This document shows, piece after piece, positions 11,028-22,954 of a stretch of DNA of 64,000 nt. A program made the position numbers and the translations under genes. The DNA comes from Purshia tridentata (taxonomy: Eukaryota > Streptophyta > Magnoliopsida > Rosales > Rosaceae), in the NCBI GenBank assembly GCA_003254885.1, contig QANT01003403.1, forward strand, positions 1-64,000, read 5' to 3'. The notes under the pieces are model-generated. The model ran no database searches. It had not been told where the DNA came from and worked only from the letters and a program-made list of their open reading frames with translations. How positions within the stretch are numbered: position 1 is the first letter of the stretch; every line of letters starts with the position of its first letter.

Positions 11028-13429
11028 TCATCGTCCTGAAATGGCAGTGTTTGGAATGCTCTGCAAGAACTTGGCCCTTGCAGTGGAGTCTGTTGAAAAT
11101 CGACCCAGTACAGCAATTGTAGCTGTACTACTTCCCATCTTCTCAATCCCTCTAGAGATCATACAGGTGTGGTCAGCCTCCACAACCACAATCACATCTC
11201 CACCTAACAATGATGACACAGTCTCTGCTATCTGCCGTGTAATTCTTTCTTGTACTTGGAGCTTGAACCCGTAAAAATGTATAATTGATTGCAAAACAGA
11301 CCTTCCAATTGGATTGGATCCTTCTGTGCACAAAAATCCTATGTGCACAACACCATAAAAGGGAAGTAAATGATGCTCACATTGAGACCAGAATGAAAAG
11401 TTCAGCTCAGAGTGGATTTGCTTTTCTCTGCGGCTATCTCCATCCACCCTATCAGAAACAAAGCCATTCAGCTTCATATCGAAATTACTATTTTGGAAGT
11501 TCATCAACCACTTCACAAAACGAGCAGGCGTTCCTACAAGCTCCTTCCTTAATGGGTCTTCACCCAATGACCTAAGAATTGAAGTTACGGCAGTGACCAT
11601 TCCCTGATTGACTGAATTAAACTTGGAGGCAGCATTAACACCTGCTAAAGATTGGGATGGACACCAACATTGATCGCTTGTGTCTCTCCTGCAAGTTTTT
11701 TCCACATTTATGCCTCTGAATTTCAGAAGACTCAAAAAATCATCCCAAATATCGGCATTTTCATCTTCAAAAACTCCTGAACCAGAACTAACAGGTAACT
11801 TTACCCATCCTTGGTGGTTTGAGTCGAGAAAAACTGATTCTAAATTTGGGAAATGGATGTGTAAACATTGGAGTACAACAGCAACACCTGCTGGCTTGAT
11901 GCCATGATGCAAAGCTGAACAAACTTCATCTGCCAGACGCTGAGGCTCTTGGAGACGTTTTGCAAACACATCAGCTACTCGAGAGAGCTTGCTTAAGCCT
12001 ACAACCCGTTGACCAGAAGGGACATAACCCACATGACATTTTACCTGGAATGGTAGCATACAAGACTCACAATACGAGAAGAGATCAAGATCTCGAACAA
12101 CCACAAGTCCACCAGCTCCTCCAGCATGGCCAAGTGCATTGTCCAGACCAGCTTCAGGAAATAAAGCACCTTGCACAATGTCCTTAACCTTTTGTCTGTA
12201 ACCTGGAGGAAAAAATTAAAGGGTTCAAAATCAATACTTGGCATAGCTTTATTTCCAGCCTTCCAGGTGAATAATATAAAGGAAATCAACATCAACATCA
12301 TCCATGCCAAACATAAATATTTGAATGAATCAGGAAACAAGCTCTGTGCTGCATAAAGAATCCATTTCATAAGGGGAGTTGAGAACAGCTTGTAAAGTTG
12401 GTGATAATATATATGCACATATATGCCAACAAAGGACTCTACGCTATCGGCCAATAAACAGAAGAAATTTGAGATGCTTTTGGTAGGCATGATGAACAAA
12501 AACATAGGTTTACAGTTATACAAACTGAAGGAATGAGTAAGAGAGGTGGTGTAAGTTCAGGGTGCATCCAGGATCTCCATCTAGCTACAGATAAAATCAT
12601 GCATGGTTAGCAACGAATTGAGAGACTGATCTTCCCTTATTATCAGACTGAACTATTGTCCCTTCACTACACATTTGAAGCTACAATTTTACAATATAGA
12701 TTGATAATGACCCAGAAAATTATCTATATATATTAGTTCCTGCATCTGAAAGATCAGTGCTTTTGTATGAGGGCAGTACGTTGTGGGCGCAGGTTGGGGA
12801 GGGGGAAGCATTTTGTATCATTTCTAAAGTTCATATACTGTGACCTCTAGCCTAAAAGGGAAGAATGAAACACAGTTAGTTTGGGGTCAATATGGTATTT
12901 TTAAACAGTATTCAAGTGTTGACAAACTTGAATAAAGTAATAACAGCTTCCCAACTATCCAAGTCTCAACAATGTATAGGCGTATAGCTATTGCAATAAC
13001 TAATGACAAGGTGTCCAAATAAAACAAACAATGAAAAAGGAATGAAAATTAGAATCAATGCCCCACAGGTTCACTATATGTAATAACACAACAAAGTCAG
13101 CATATCCAAGAGGAAAAAAACACAAACTATCTGAACTAAAATAACAAGTATCCAATTACTAAACAAGGCTAAGAAAAAAGTTAGCTCACAAAGCTAACGA
13201 AATAGTTACCCCTCGTTCCCTCTCGAAGGGCCTTGGCAACGCGAAGAGGTGTCTTTTTCAAACCTTCTCTGTTAACATCCTCCCCCAGACCATGCATGAG
13301 AACTTTGACAGCATCCTCAATAGCAATTGTCTCAGGTTCATCCTCAAAACTCAGCTCAATGCAACCCAGCTTTAATCCATTCTCAAGTTCCGCACAAAAA
13401 TGGCCCTCATCCAAAGCGCCCATTGACAA
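11028..13429 (-). CDS. GCH1: GTP cyclohydrolase I (plant two-domain type)
   Basis: Converts GTP to 7,8-dihydroneopterin triphosphate, the first step of folate synthesis, and is cytosolic in plants. Two exons, 13429-13210 and 12202-11028, join in phase (REGTRG|YRQKVKDIV) and give 464 aa from the first ATG. The second ATG at 13423 (MGALDEGHF) resembles the usual plant start and would give 462 aa. The protein is a tandem duplication of the GCHI fold with complementary decay. The N-half keeps GLSKLSRV but has YCESC (about 117-121) where the zinc site CEHH is expected. The C-half keeps QCEHHLLPF (CEHH about 348-351) and DHTC but has lost the GLSK loop. This agrees with the known finding that neither plant domain works alone. 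The intron of about 1 kb contains nothing else that I recognise. Confidence 0.95.
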
Positions 13430-15503
13430 ACCACCACAAAAGCCAAAAACAGCACCGACCCAGATCCCAAAATCAAACCACGAATCTCAAACAACCAAAG
13501 ACACAGCGTTCAAATCAGGAAACTATTGAAAACCTAAGGTGCCAACTTGAAGAAAAAGAGCAAAAGAGAGTTGGGTCGCAGAGAATAAAAAAAAGACCAA
13601 ATCTTCCAACCAGCGATGAATCAACAAGAATACTCAAAACCAGAGCTACCCAGAACATCAAAAATAGCAAAACCAATAACCCCAGGTACCCAGATGAAAA
13701 TTTAACACATAACAAAACGCTCAAGCGACAGAAACAGAGAGAAGTAGCTTAGCTATAGCGAAGAGAAAAATAATGGAAAGGCTAAAAAGAGAGGAGGCAA
13801 AGGGGATGTGAGAAAGGAAACGTAGGGTTGCCTTTGATCTTGGAATGTGTGGATCTTCCCTTCTGAGGATTTACGAATCTCTCATCGGAATGTGGGACCC
13901 AATTTCCCACATGAGAAGGGGCTGTGAGATTGGGATGGGGCAGTTTTTGTACGGGACCGGAGGACCTGGGTCGGTAATCACACCACACGGTAATATCTCT
14001 CTCTTTCTCTCTCTCTCTCTCTCTCGTTATCCCTGTTGTGTGTGCTCTGTTCTCTTCTGTCATATCATATATAAAGACGAGGTGATTAGAAAAGAAAGAA
14101 CATTTGACGCTTATAAGTCAGACCACCGAAGGATGGCAGTTGGCGCAGTTGGGATATGGTGTTGGTATGTAGTGGTAACCTTTCACCAACCGGGTCCAGA
14201 TTCGGATCCGAATCATTCCGATCCGAATTGTAGAATGACGTCGTTTATATTTACACAACAATCATACCAAAAGATTAGTGAGGTTCTTATCCCTCACCAA
14301 CCCACTACCCATCAAAGAAATTGGCACTCCCAAGTCCCACCAACCGCATACCCCGGATCTCTACTTTGGTGCTACTTTCTTTAATGGTCAATGTAGTCCT
14401 TGTATATTAAAGTTTATTGATTATATTTGTACATAATTTATATTCCAAAGGTTCAATAGTGGTGGTCAAAGGTTTAAGGGAAACCATTGTATTTGTACAT
14501 AAATTAATAAAGGATCTAAGACAGATTTTTTATTTTTTATTTTTGGTTTAGACTCAAGGATCTAGGGAGTAATGTAATCTATATTATATAAAGTAGTTTG
14601 TACTATCTTAGTGGTTGTCAGACGTTTTATAAAAAATACATATATCATTGTATGTCGAGTTTATTCCCAAAGATCTAATGTTTTTTGGAATCTTCTTAAT
14701 TGAAGCATCAAAAGATCTAATGTTGGAATTAAACTAACTTATGACATAATTTGGCATGAATTCATCTAACTTATGATCTTAGAATTAAATTTCAAAAATT
14801 TTCACTAAATTTTCTTTGAAGTTTCAAAATATTATCGAATCGAAACTATCAAAATTTTATTAAAAGTTTTAATTATATTTTATAACCATCGAAATTTCTT
14901 TGAAATCTAAAATTTAATTCCTTACTTATGATTGATGACATTTTAGGTCTTTAATTCTCAAATCATTATTTCGAGTCTAAAATCATAAATTTAAACCTAT
15001 AAAAGTCTTAAAGTGGCAATTTTACATCTCAAAATAATAAATTGTCGGAAGTTTAAATAAAAAAACCTTTTCTTCTAGGAAAATAAAAAACTTGAAAAGA
15101 ATTTCAGTAGAACGGACCCATACCAATCTTTGATGACGCATATTTTACGTGTTATGGCAATTCGGTACCAATTTTCGTACTCAAAGCTAACTCAATAGGA
15201 GATATGAATCATGATTGCTAAATTGGGAATGAACAAGTGGGGAACGAAAGTTTCCTTCAGATATTAATATTATGGCAGGATGTCAAAGGAATATAAAGGG
15301 TTAAGTTGTCGGTGAATCGGTGTTAGTTTTCTTTCTTTGGTTAGCAAACAGAAAATAATAATTATATTATATATATATATATATATATTAAGTTGGGCCA
15401 AATTGGCCCTAGTCCATTGCCCAACCCATATCTAGTTCGGATCTTGGGACCTTAAAAACTTGATTTCCCGTCTATAATTTCCCATCACTCTCTAAACAAA
15501 CCC
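13430..15503. other. GCH1 5' leader/promoter and AT-rich intergenic DNA
   Basis: 13430-13830 is the probable 5' UTR and promoter of GCH1. A (TC)n microsatellite lies at about 13995-14025. 14390-15360 is AT-rich with loosely repeated TCAAAATTTT-like words, and an (AT)n run lies at about 15365-15388. Open frames here are short and lack family features, so I see no gene. Confidence 0.55.
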
Positions 15504-16200
15504 ATGGATACTCCGCATGGATGCAGGCCATTGAGGCCATGCTTACTCCACCATCCCCACCACCATTTCCTCCACCACCACCATCACTACCCCTTGTTCC
15601 TCTGCCCTCGCCACCGCCACCACCACCACCACCACCACCATCACCACTGCATACCCTTCAACTTCCCCCACCATCTACCCCCCAATTTTACTTCCTTTCC
15701 TCAAAACCCAGAACCTGCTGCTGCGGTTCCTTTGCCAACCGGTTCGAATTTGGAGACTTCTGGGTACACAGAATTGTACGACCCCACCCCAACACCCCAG
15801 TAAGTGTAGCTTCAGCTTCATCGTTATTTGTTCGCTTACTTCATCTTCTTTGCTTCGACATTGTTGTATTTTCATTTTGCTTTTAGCTTCGTTTTCAACT
15901 TGACCATCCACATTGGTTTCTCATCTTGGTGATTGGTGCTTGGTAACAGGGTGTTGCAGGAGCAGACGCAGGGTGTCTTAGAAGAGGAAGAGGATGATGA
16001 TGACCCAGTTTTCGTATTAACAGATGAATGGAAGGAATTCTTTGCAAAATCTGAAGCTAAGAGGAAATTAGGTGCCCAATTCACTTCCTTTTTCTTCTTA
16101 TCTAAAAAAGAATGAACTTTTATAATAAATATAATAATTTGCGCATGGTGTAATTACAGAGAAGCAAGCAAGGAAGCAGGCGAAGAAGCAACAGAGCTAA
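15504..16200 (+). CDS. Small His-rich protein with acidic and Lys/Gln-rich tail, unknown function
   Basis: Three exons, 15504-15799, 15950-16071 and 16160-16200, sum to 459 nt (152 aa) with consistent phases. The N-terminal third is extremely His-rich, including a run of ten His encoded by CAC repeats. It is followed by the ordinary-looking ETSGYTELYDPTPTP, then an acidic patch EEEEDDDDP, DEWKEFFAKSEAKRKLG, and a basic end EKQARKQAKKQQS. The frame is set by the two downstream exons; the shifted frame of exon 1 encodes poly-Pro and does not splice into them. The conserved core is likely the C-terminal half. I do not recognise a named family. The ATG at 15504 is the first in frame. Confidence 0.65.
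15611..15647 (+). repeat. (CAC)n coding microsatellite
   Basis: A near-perfect CAC/ACC trinucleotide run within exon 1 of the small His-rich gene. It reads as poly-His in the gene frame and poly-Pro in the next frame. Length is likely to vary between individuals. Confidence 0.9.
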
Positions 16201-16554
16201 ATATTCGACGGATGAGAGACATGAATGATTCTCAAGATCCCAAGTTCTTGGAGGAGTGATACGATATCACATTTGTCTTTATGTTGGCATTTTTATGTGT
16301 TACTCTGGCATGAATCATTTTTGTAGAACTATTGTACTAATCTTGAGAGAGTTAAACCCCTTGTGACTCAAAATGTTATTGAAAACATATTATATTAGTA
16401 GTACATAGTAACAAATTATGCCACCTAAAGAGGAAGCTTTCTATGCCATTGTTGCTCTCCCAAAAGGGTGACCATGAAACATATATTGATCGTTACACTA
16501 CTGCAACACAATGATCATTTACTTCATGCATTGATGATTGACCAGCCCAGGCAC
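16201..16554. other. Convergent 3' flanks
   Basis: The 3' UTR of the small His-rich gene and that of the reverse-strand cyclin C gene meet here. I see no additional gene. Confidence 0.6.
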
Positions 16555-19544
16555 CTATGATTTGTATGTTAGCTTGTTGAGAGCAGCATTAATCCTCTCC
16601 TCAGGGAACATTCTGTGGTTTTCATAGAAATCTAATATCTCCATTGATATGTTCTTCACCTGTCAAAATATGCAATACGTCATGCACTTGTTTACAAGCA
16701 CAGAACTATAGGAATTGAATTTAATGTTAATCTACACTTCATGATTTCATATGCAACACGCAGGATGAACTCATGTGGTTGCCATTCAGAAGGTTTAAGC
16801 TAGCATAAGAAAATGAAACACAAATACTAGATGCTATTACAGTCATATGTAAACAGTGAACATGTCATATGTAAACAGATAATGGTCTTGTTCTCTTTTT
16901 ATACATAATCATAATGAAAGGATGCAGAAACATCCAATGTTAGATTGGAAGACTCACCACATTCATATCCACACGGAGCTCTTCAAACCATGTGGTGGTA
17001 TCTTTCTCTCTGAGTACACTAGAAATGTATACGCAAGCTAAAGCAATCAGGTGTGGGGGATGTACCAGTGCAAGGTCCATCTTGTACGTGTCATTCACAA
17101 TTCCCCTACATTTATCAAATATCAAGGTTATCTTATGTTTTAAGTTTTTTCAAAGGAGGTAAACTGCTCATATATAAAATTCACCTATCTGAAACACTAA
17201 AGCAACATTCTGTTGAGGCCTGACAGCTTAACAAATTTATTACAATGATCTGAAACACTAAAGCAACATTCTGTTGAGGCCTGACAGCTTAACAAATTTA
17301 TTATTATCATTGTAATAATAGAAATACATAGCACTTAGATATATATCACAAATTTAGAAAATTAACCACCTGATAGATTGGGCTCTTACCAAGTTAATTG
17401 AGTCATATTTATATCATTCAAGCCTGCATCCTGAAGCAACCTGGAAAGAAATGGAGCATAACTTTTTTTAACAATATTATATACAGAAGAGATAAGATAG
17501 GTACCAGAAAAGCCATGCATAAAGAACATTTATGGCATAACCGGAATCAAAAATAACAGTTTAAGGTACATATCTAGGTCTACAATATTACAACAAAGAG
17601 TTGGATATCCAGAATATGCTAATATTATGACAACTAAGCAGAGCAACAAAGATTTATCTCTACAACTGTCTGCCTCATCAAAATTGTCAGACACAATACT
17701 TACTGAGACAATGCACGATAAGGATGGTATACAACTAGATAATAGTTGATAGCTTCTAAAATCTTCATTTCCATTTCAAGTATGTCTTTGATCTCATATC
17801 TGTACTTTTCATCAGAATCTATACCAGAAAAGTGGTACATTGTCAGTGCATCACACAATATATAGAATTCCAATAAGTCAATCATAAGAAAAGTTGGAGA
17901 AGTAATCTATTAAGTTCAGTAACAAGTGATTACATAATTTTTTGATGTAAAATATGAGAAGTTTAGCCTGCACTGTGCTTTCTTCTGCTTTTGATGCCAG
18001 GTACAAGCAGGTTGGAGCCACAAGACGTGGATCATACTCGGACATACTCTTCCTGAAGCAAGAAATAGAAGTTATGCTTTGCAAGAGAAGCTACATCTAT
18101 ACTTCAAACCCCGCAACGATAGATTACTAACCCACACGCAGAGAGAGAATGTAACAACAGCTGTACAAATTTGGGTTAAGAACCCAATTTCACAACACAT
18201 GAGAACAATTGAACACCCGTATGTATGCATATGTGTCACAGAATTTGTTTGGGGGAATAAGAATTGAAAATATGATTGGGAAAAAGAATTTTTCAAATAC
18301 ACATCTTACCAACATGTATTAGTAAGTTTGCACTATATACAGATGCATACATAAACAAACAATGGACATGTGTGATCATGATTGGGTCTTGATTTGAGAA
18401 TATGCCTAATTTATTAATTATTTATTCTGCCAAAATTAAAACGAACTTGAGTGATAAATCAGTGAAGAGGCCCAAAAATGTGGCTAAGCTGAACAAATGT
18501 GATATATGAACTCAATCAAGAAATTCAGGTTTAAGGGTTGAACAATTTCAAGTTAAGGGTTGAACAACTTCAAGACACTAAGAGAAAATACCATAAAATC
18601 AATTAAGGAATAAACCACGAGTCTGGTGAGCACTTTTCTCCCACCATTGGATAATTAGTTAATATACCTGGTGTAGACACGTCTCATATATGTAACTGCA
18701 GTAGCTACAACCCTGAAAAATTAACCAGTAGATAAGAGATCAGCCGTATAGGCAGAAGTGAAAAATTAACCAGTACAGAAGATGAAGTAATTAGATGAAC
18801 CTTTGTCTCACTTTCACACATTGTGCCAATTTTGTTATATCTGAAAGAAGGGAAAAGGGAAAGAACCAAAAGAAACATTAATTTATAATTTAAGCAGGCA
18901 TGCAAAACATAAGTTGTATAATATAGCATCAGTATCGACAAAGAAAATCCGCACAACAAACAACTTTGTATGATGGTAAGAAGCCAAAGCTCCATATAAA
19001 AACTTCTAAAGGAAAATGAATATATAGTAGAGCAACACACACGAGCACATGTCATTGATTAAGTCTCAAATGTAGATTTCATTTACTCATTTAGGCAATC
19101 TAGATGGTGCAATCCTGTCAAAATTTACAATCCATTCCAATCAAACATGTTCAGCTACCCATAGATTCCAATGAAAGTGAAAAAACAAATAATCAAAGAA
19201 AAAACAAGTACCCAAATCATAGCAATCAAAAAACATAATATGAAACCAAAACCAACAAAGAGCCAGAGAGAGAGAGATAAAGAAAATACAGTTGGCCATA
19301 TGCATCTTTATGAGCTTGAAGTCTTCAAGAGTGATGCCCTTCTCTTTATCAAGTGGCAACACCACATCCACATCTTCCTGGTCCAAAAGCTGTTTGCTGG
19401 GTAACAGAAACACAACCCCATTATAAATAAAAATAAATAATAAAAAAAAGGAAAAACCAACGAACAACAAAAATCAAAAACATGGAAACAATATTGGGTT
19501 AGAAAAACATACAAGTGGGACGAGGTCCAGAAATTAGCAGCCAT
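16555..19544 (-). CDS. CYCC1: Cyclin C (Mediator kinase-module cyclin)
   Basis: Partner of CDK8/CDKE in the Mediator kinase module, nuclear. Nine exons on the reverse strand: 19544-19513, 19396-19290, 18840-18801, 18712-18668, 18052-17934, 17818-17704, 17440-17390, 17105-16958, 16659-16555. They sum to 762 nt, 253 aa, as I recall the same size as the Arabidopsis protein. The start MAANFWTSSHFKQLLD is typical of plant cyclin C. Cyclin-box landmarks include TYMRRVYTRKSM, LYLASKAEEST, EMEMKILEAINYYLVVYHP and VHPPHLIALACVYI. All splice phases agree and I see no lesion. The intron between exons 7 and 8 holds a 61-bp tandem duplication. Confidence 0.95.
17187..17304. repeat. 61-bp tandem duplication in a cyclin C intron
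   Basis: Two nearly perfect copies, starting ATCTGAAACACTAAAGCAAC at 17187 and 17248. It lies within the intron 17106-17389 and does not touch splice sites. Confidence 0.9.
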
Positions 19545-20298
19545 GTTTTGCTCAGAGATTTCAATGAGTCTGTGTTCCCCTACCGGTCAATTACTTGATC
19601 GTTCCAGATTTTCAGGTTTTTTGGGGACGAAGAAGTTGGACCCTGAAAGTTTAGATTCAGAGTTCGGCCCATTTTTGTTGAACCAGGTTATCTAATGGGC
19701 CTACCAAAAACTAGTTGCTATTAACACCCAATAAATTATTTTTATTTTTTGGACTAACCCAATCATTTAATTACCGCGCACCTTTTCAAACGATCTAAAA
19801 ATTTTGGAATTTAATCCTCATTTTAATTTTTTTTTACATTAATTCATAGATTATATTTTTTTATCACTATTAGCTATTGATACGTTCAACAACGGTGCTG
19901 ATAGTATGATAATAATGTACTAATGCGCGTTAAAGTGTCGTTGGGGCTTATAGTTATAGTGGTTAAGAATATTTATCTTTTACATTTTACCTTTTGAGTT
20001 CGAATCCTCATCTTTCAAAATGATTCAATAACGAAAAACTTTGTATTAATCATCACATCATATCATCTAATTAGCTAATTGAATATAAAATACTCCCTTT
20101 GACATTGCCAACTATGCACGGCTCATGTGATTATTTAAGTAAAGTATTCCATAAAATTTGAGAAGTAGATGGTAAATACATCATACAGCCACCAACCATT
20201 ATTTCACTATAATCTTGCTGATGGTCACATTATATTAATGTGAAGGTACTCACATTTCCATAGCAGAAACCTTCAAGTTGTCAAAAGCAATAAGTTCT
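19545..20298. other. Cyclin C promoter and CYP82 3' flank
   Basis: Upstream region of cyclin C (reverse strand) running into the 3' flank of the first CYP82 gene. It contains a possible tRNA-derived SINE near 19940-20080 and is otherwise AT-rich without a gene. Confidence 0.6.
19940..20080 (+). mobile_element. Possible tRNA-derived SINE fragment
   Basis: TAGTTATAGTGGTTAAGA (about 19951-19968) resembles a pol III A box, and GAGTTCGAATCCTC (about 19996-20009) is a good B box. They are about 30 bp apart, as in tRNA-derived SINE heads. It does not fold as a functional tRNA because the acceptor and anticodon stems do not pair. No clear poly-A tail or flanking duplication is seen. Confidence 0.35.
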
Positions 20299-22029
20299 TC
20301 AAAGGCATTGATAGAGACGAAGAGGAAGGCGTGGAGCGAGCACAGCTTCCAGTGGGCTTGCCTTAGGCAAGGCTAGACCCAACCCTTCACGCATATCCAC
20401 TTCTCCATCACCTTCTCTGTTCATATCAAACCCCTGAAGCATCCGAGCCAAAACCAAATGAACCACATGCAGCCCAAGAGTCATACCAGGGCATGACCTT
20501 CTGCCGAAACTAAATGGGATGTACTCGAAACTTTGGCCTCTGAAATCGACAACCGCATGGGTCGTCATGAACCTTTCGGGCTGAAACTCACATGCGTTGG
20601 GCCACACATGTGGGTCACGCTGCAACTTCCATATGTTAACGAGTAAACGAGTGCCCTTGGGTACGTCGTAGCCGCCTAGATGGCAATCTTCTGTAGCCTC
20701 ACGCAGGCCTGTTATCGGGCCTGGTGGGTATAAGCGTAGGGTTTCCTTGACAATGGCTTGAAGGTATTTGAGGTTGTTGAGGTCCGATTCTTGGACCCAT
20801 CTGTCTCTTCCTATAATTGTGTCCAGCTCTTGTTGAGCTCTCTTTAGTACTTTTGGGTTGTTGAGGAGTAGGGACAGTGCCCATGTGATGGTAACAGATG
20901 TGCTTTCAGTCCCAGTTAGGATTAGGATCTGCCAAAACAAAAGAACAAGTATTTGTAGTTAGAAAACAAAATACAGGAACTTGTATTCATCGACAAAATC
21001 AAACAATTAATTACTAAGTGATAGATATGACACCAAATTATATAACTTAATTACCAGTGCTGTTGCTTTGATGACATTATCACGGCTATGGCCAGAGATA
21101 TCCTCCTCTTCAAACTTGGATACCATCACATCCATCAAGTCATGATTCTCAACCCCATCATTCTTGCCCTCCAAGCTTCTTCCACGATGTTCTTCAAGCC
21201 AGTTCGCAAGCACAGAGTCAATCTCCTTAAAACACCGTTTCATGGAACTCACGTGCCCAAACACGTGATCCAGCCACTCCAGCCAGGGCAATGCATCCGA
21301 CCACACAAAAGCCCCAGACAGATACAAAGCCTCTTTGATCGCACTTTCAAAACGCCAAGCCTCGCTCTTCTTCTCCTTATATTGACCGTCTGAAAATCTC
21401 TTCCCAGCAATCAGCCTCACGTTTATATTGAACGTCAACTGCTCTAAAAACTCACTCACATGAACTGAAGTGGGAACAGTATTATTCTTGGTGCAGAGCG
21501 AGAACAAATTTTTCACGAACGAGTCTATTTCTGAGACTCGAACGTGGCTCAACATCTGGACCCGGTGGGTCGAGAGAAGCTCCAGAGTGGCCAACTTCCG
21601 GACCTCGCGCCAGTACTCTCCGTATGGAGCGAGGGCGAACACGGCGTTGTTGTAGCCCAAGTACTTCCCGGCCGCTATGCTCGGTCGTGTGGCAAAAACT
21701 CTGTCGTTTTGGGTGAAGCATTCTTTTACGAGCTCCCAAGAACTCAGGACAATAACTTGGTGGCGGCCGAGTTTGAGGGAGTAGATTGGTCCGTGTTTGT
21801 CGGCAATGGCTCCGAGGATTAGGGCAATTGGGTCTTGAGTAGTACCCCCTAGAAGAGGGAGGTTCCCTATGAAAGGCCATGACCCTGAGGGTTGAGGGAC
21901 TGATAATTTGGTGCTCTTTGTGTTGCTGGTGATGGTCGTCTTAGCGTAGGCTGCGATTCTCAGGGCAGCGTAGAGGACCAGCAAAGCTAAAATAGTGTCC
22001 ATAATTTGGATTGGAGAAATTGGATCCAT
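20299..22029 (-). CDS. Cytochrome P450, CYP82 family (copy A)
   Basis: Haem-thiolate monooxygenase, ER-anchored, NADPH-P450 reductase dependent. CYP82 members oxidise terpenoids, flavones, coumarins or alkaloids; the substrate here cannot be read from sequence. Two exons, 22029-21055 and 20928-20299, with a 126-bp phase-0 intron give 534 aa. Features in order: N-terminal membrane helix, Pro-rich hinge (PQPSGSWPFIGN), C-helix WREVRK, CYP82-like FVWSDALPWLEWLD, I-helix TGTEST (about 330-335), KETLR ExxR (386-390), QPERF, and haem loop FSFGRRSCPG with Cys about 471. All catalytic landmarks are present. It forms a tandem pair with copy B, with which it is very similar in both exons. Confidence 0.93.
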
Positions 22030-22954
22030 GATGATGATGTGGGAGAGTTAATTGATCAGTGATAGTTTTCCATGTTTATTTATAGGAAATTAAATACAAC
22101 GACATACTAGCTATAGCTACTAGATCAATAACTTGTTACTCAGCTTTCAAATGGTCAAACAGACATAGACAAATGAGAAACACGTTGAAACGTACCTGCA
22201 AAGCACAATTTACACGTAACGTGTTTAAACCACGAAAAATTAGTTTGTATAAATCAATAACCACTGTCATGTCAATTAAAATGTTTTAATATAGGTGGAC
22301 CGTTGACGTTTAATACTATATTCTACAAGACCTTATCGCCTCATTTGGAGGATAGGACAGTACTGTATGGGATTGGATTGTATCCAAGGGATAGGACAGG
22401 ACAATGAAAAATCTGTTTCATATTTGGTGCAACCAGGACTAGACTATAAATAAAATAGGAAACAATGTGTTTTTCAAATCCAGTAAAACCATAAACCTCA
22501 AATCCTAATTAATTTGTCCAATTGTCCCCAAATTGAAGCACTTAAATTGAAGAATTGGGGATACAACAAATTTATGGGTTTTGCTTTTATTTTTTTTATT
22601 GCTTTATTATATGTGTTATTCGTGGGGTTAATTGCTTCTATTTTTGGGGTCTATTGGCTATTTTTAGGCGAACTTCAAAGAAAGAGCTAGAATACATTGT
22701 AATTAATATATATATATATAGGCGAAATTAGATTCCCCTCCTTTCCCAAACATAGCTTGCACTCCTTTCTACAAGAAAAAGAACATAGCTTGCAGTACAT
22801 AACTAAAATAGGATCCTGATTCCCCCATTCGTTCATGAATGATGGGTACATGTACGTGGAATTAATACCCTTATTTTGCACTAATTAGTCTCTTATTTGT
22901 AGTCTAGCCAAATGGAAATGACATATTACTTGGATTTGAGCCTATAAAACTAGT
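22030..22954. other. CYP82 A promoter / CYP82 B 3' flank
   Basis: Contains the copy A promoter. At about 22330-22520 there is GGATAGGACAG...GGATAGGACAGGAC-like DNA that resembles a decayed MITE end, without clear borders. I see no gene. Confidence 0.45.
22077..22084 (-). promoter_or_regulatory. TATA box of CYP82 copy A
   Basis: TATAAATA on the reverse strand, about 48 bp upstream of the ATG at 22029. It is a good match to the plant TATA consensus and leaves room for a very short 5' leader. Confidence 0.5.

Noticed and set aside
13233-13752. Forward open frames over GCH1 exon 1 and its leader
   Set aside because: Antisense shadows of the GCH1 exon and Gln/Lys/Thr-rich leader; no independent features.
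19951-20009. Possible tRNA gene
   Set aside because: A and B boxes are present, but the acceptor, D and anticodon stems do not pair, so a SINE-like remnant is likelier.
21482-21880. Alternative reverse frame inside CYP82 A exon 1
   Set aside because: Overlaps the P450 frame, which has all family motifs; composition (Pro/Arg/Ser-rich) is that of a shifted frame.
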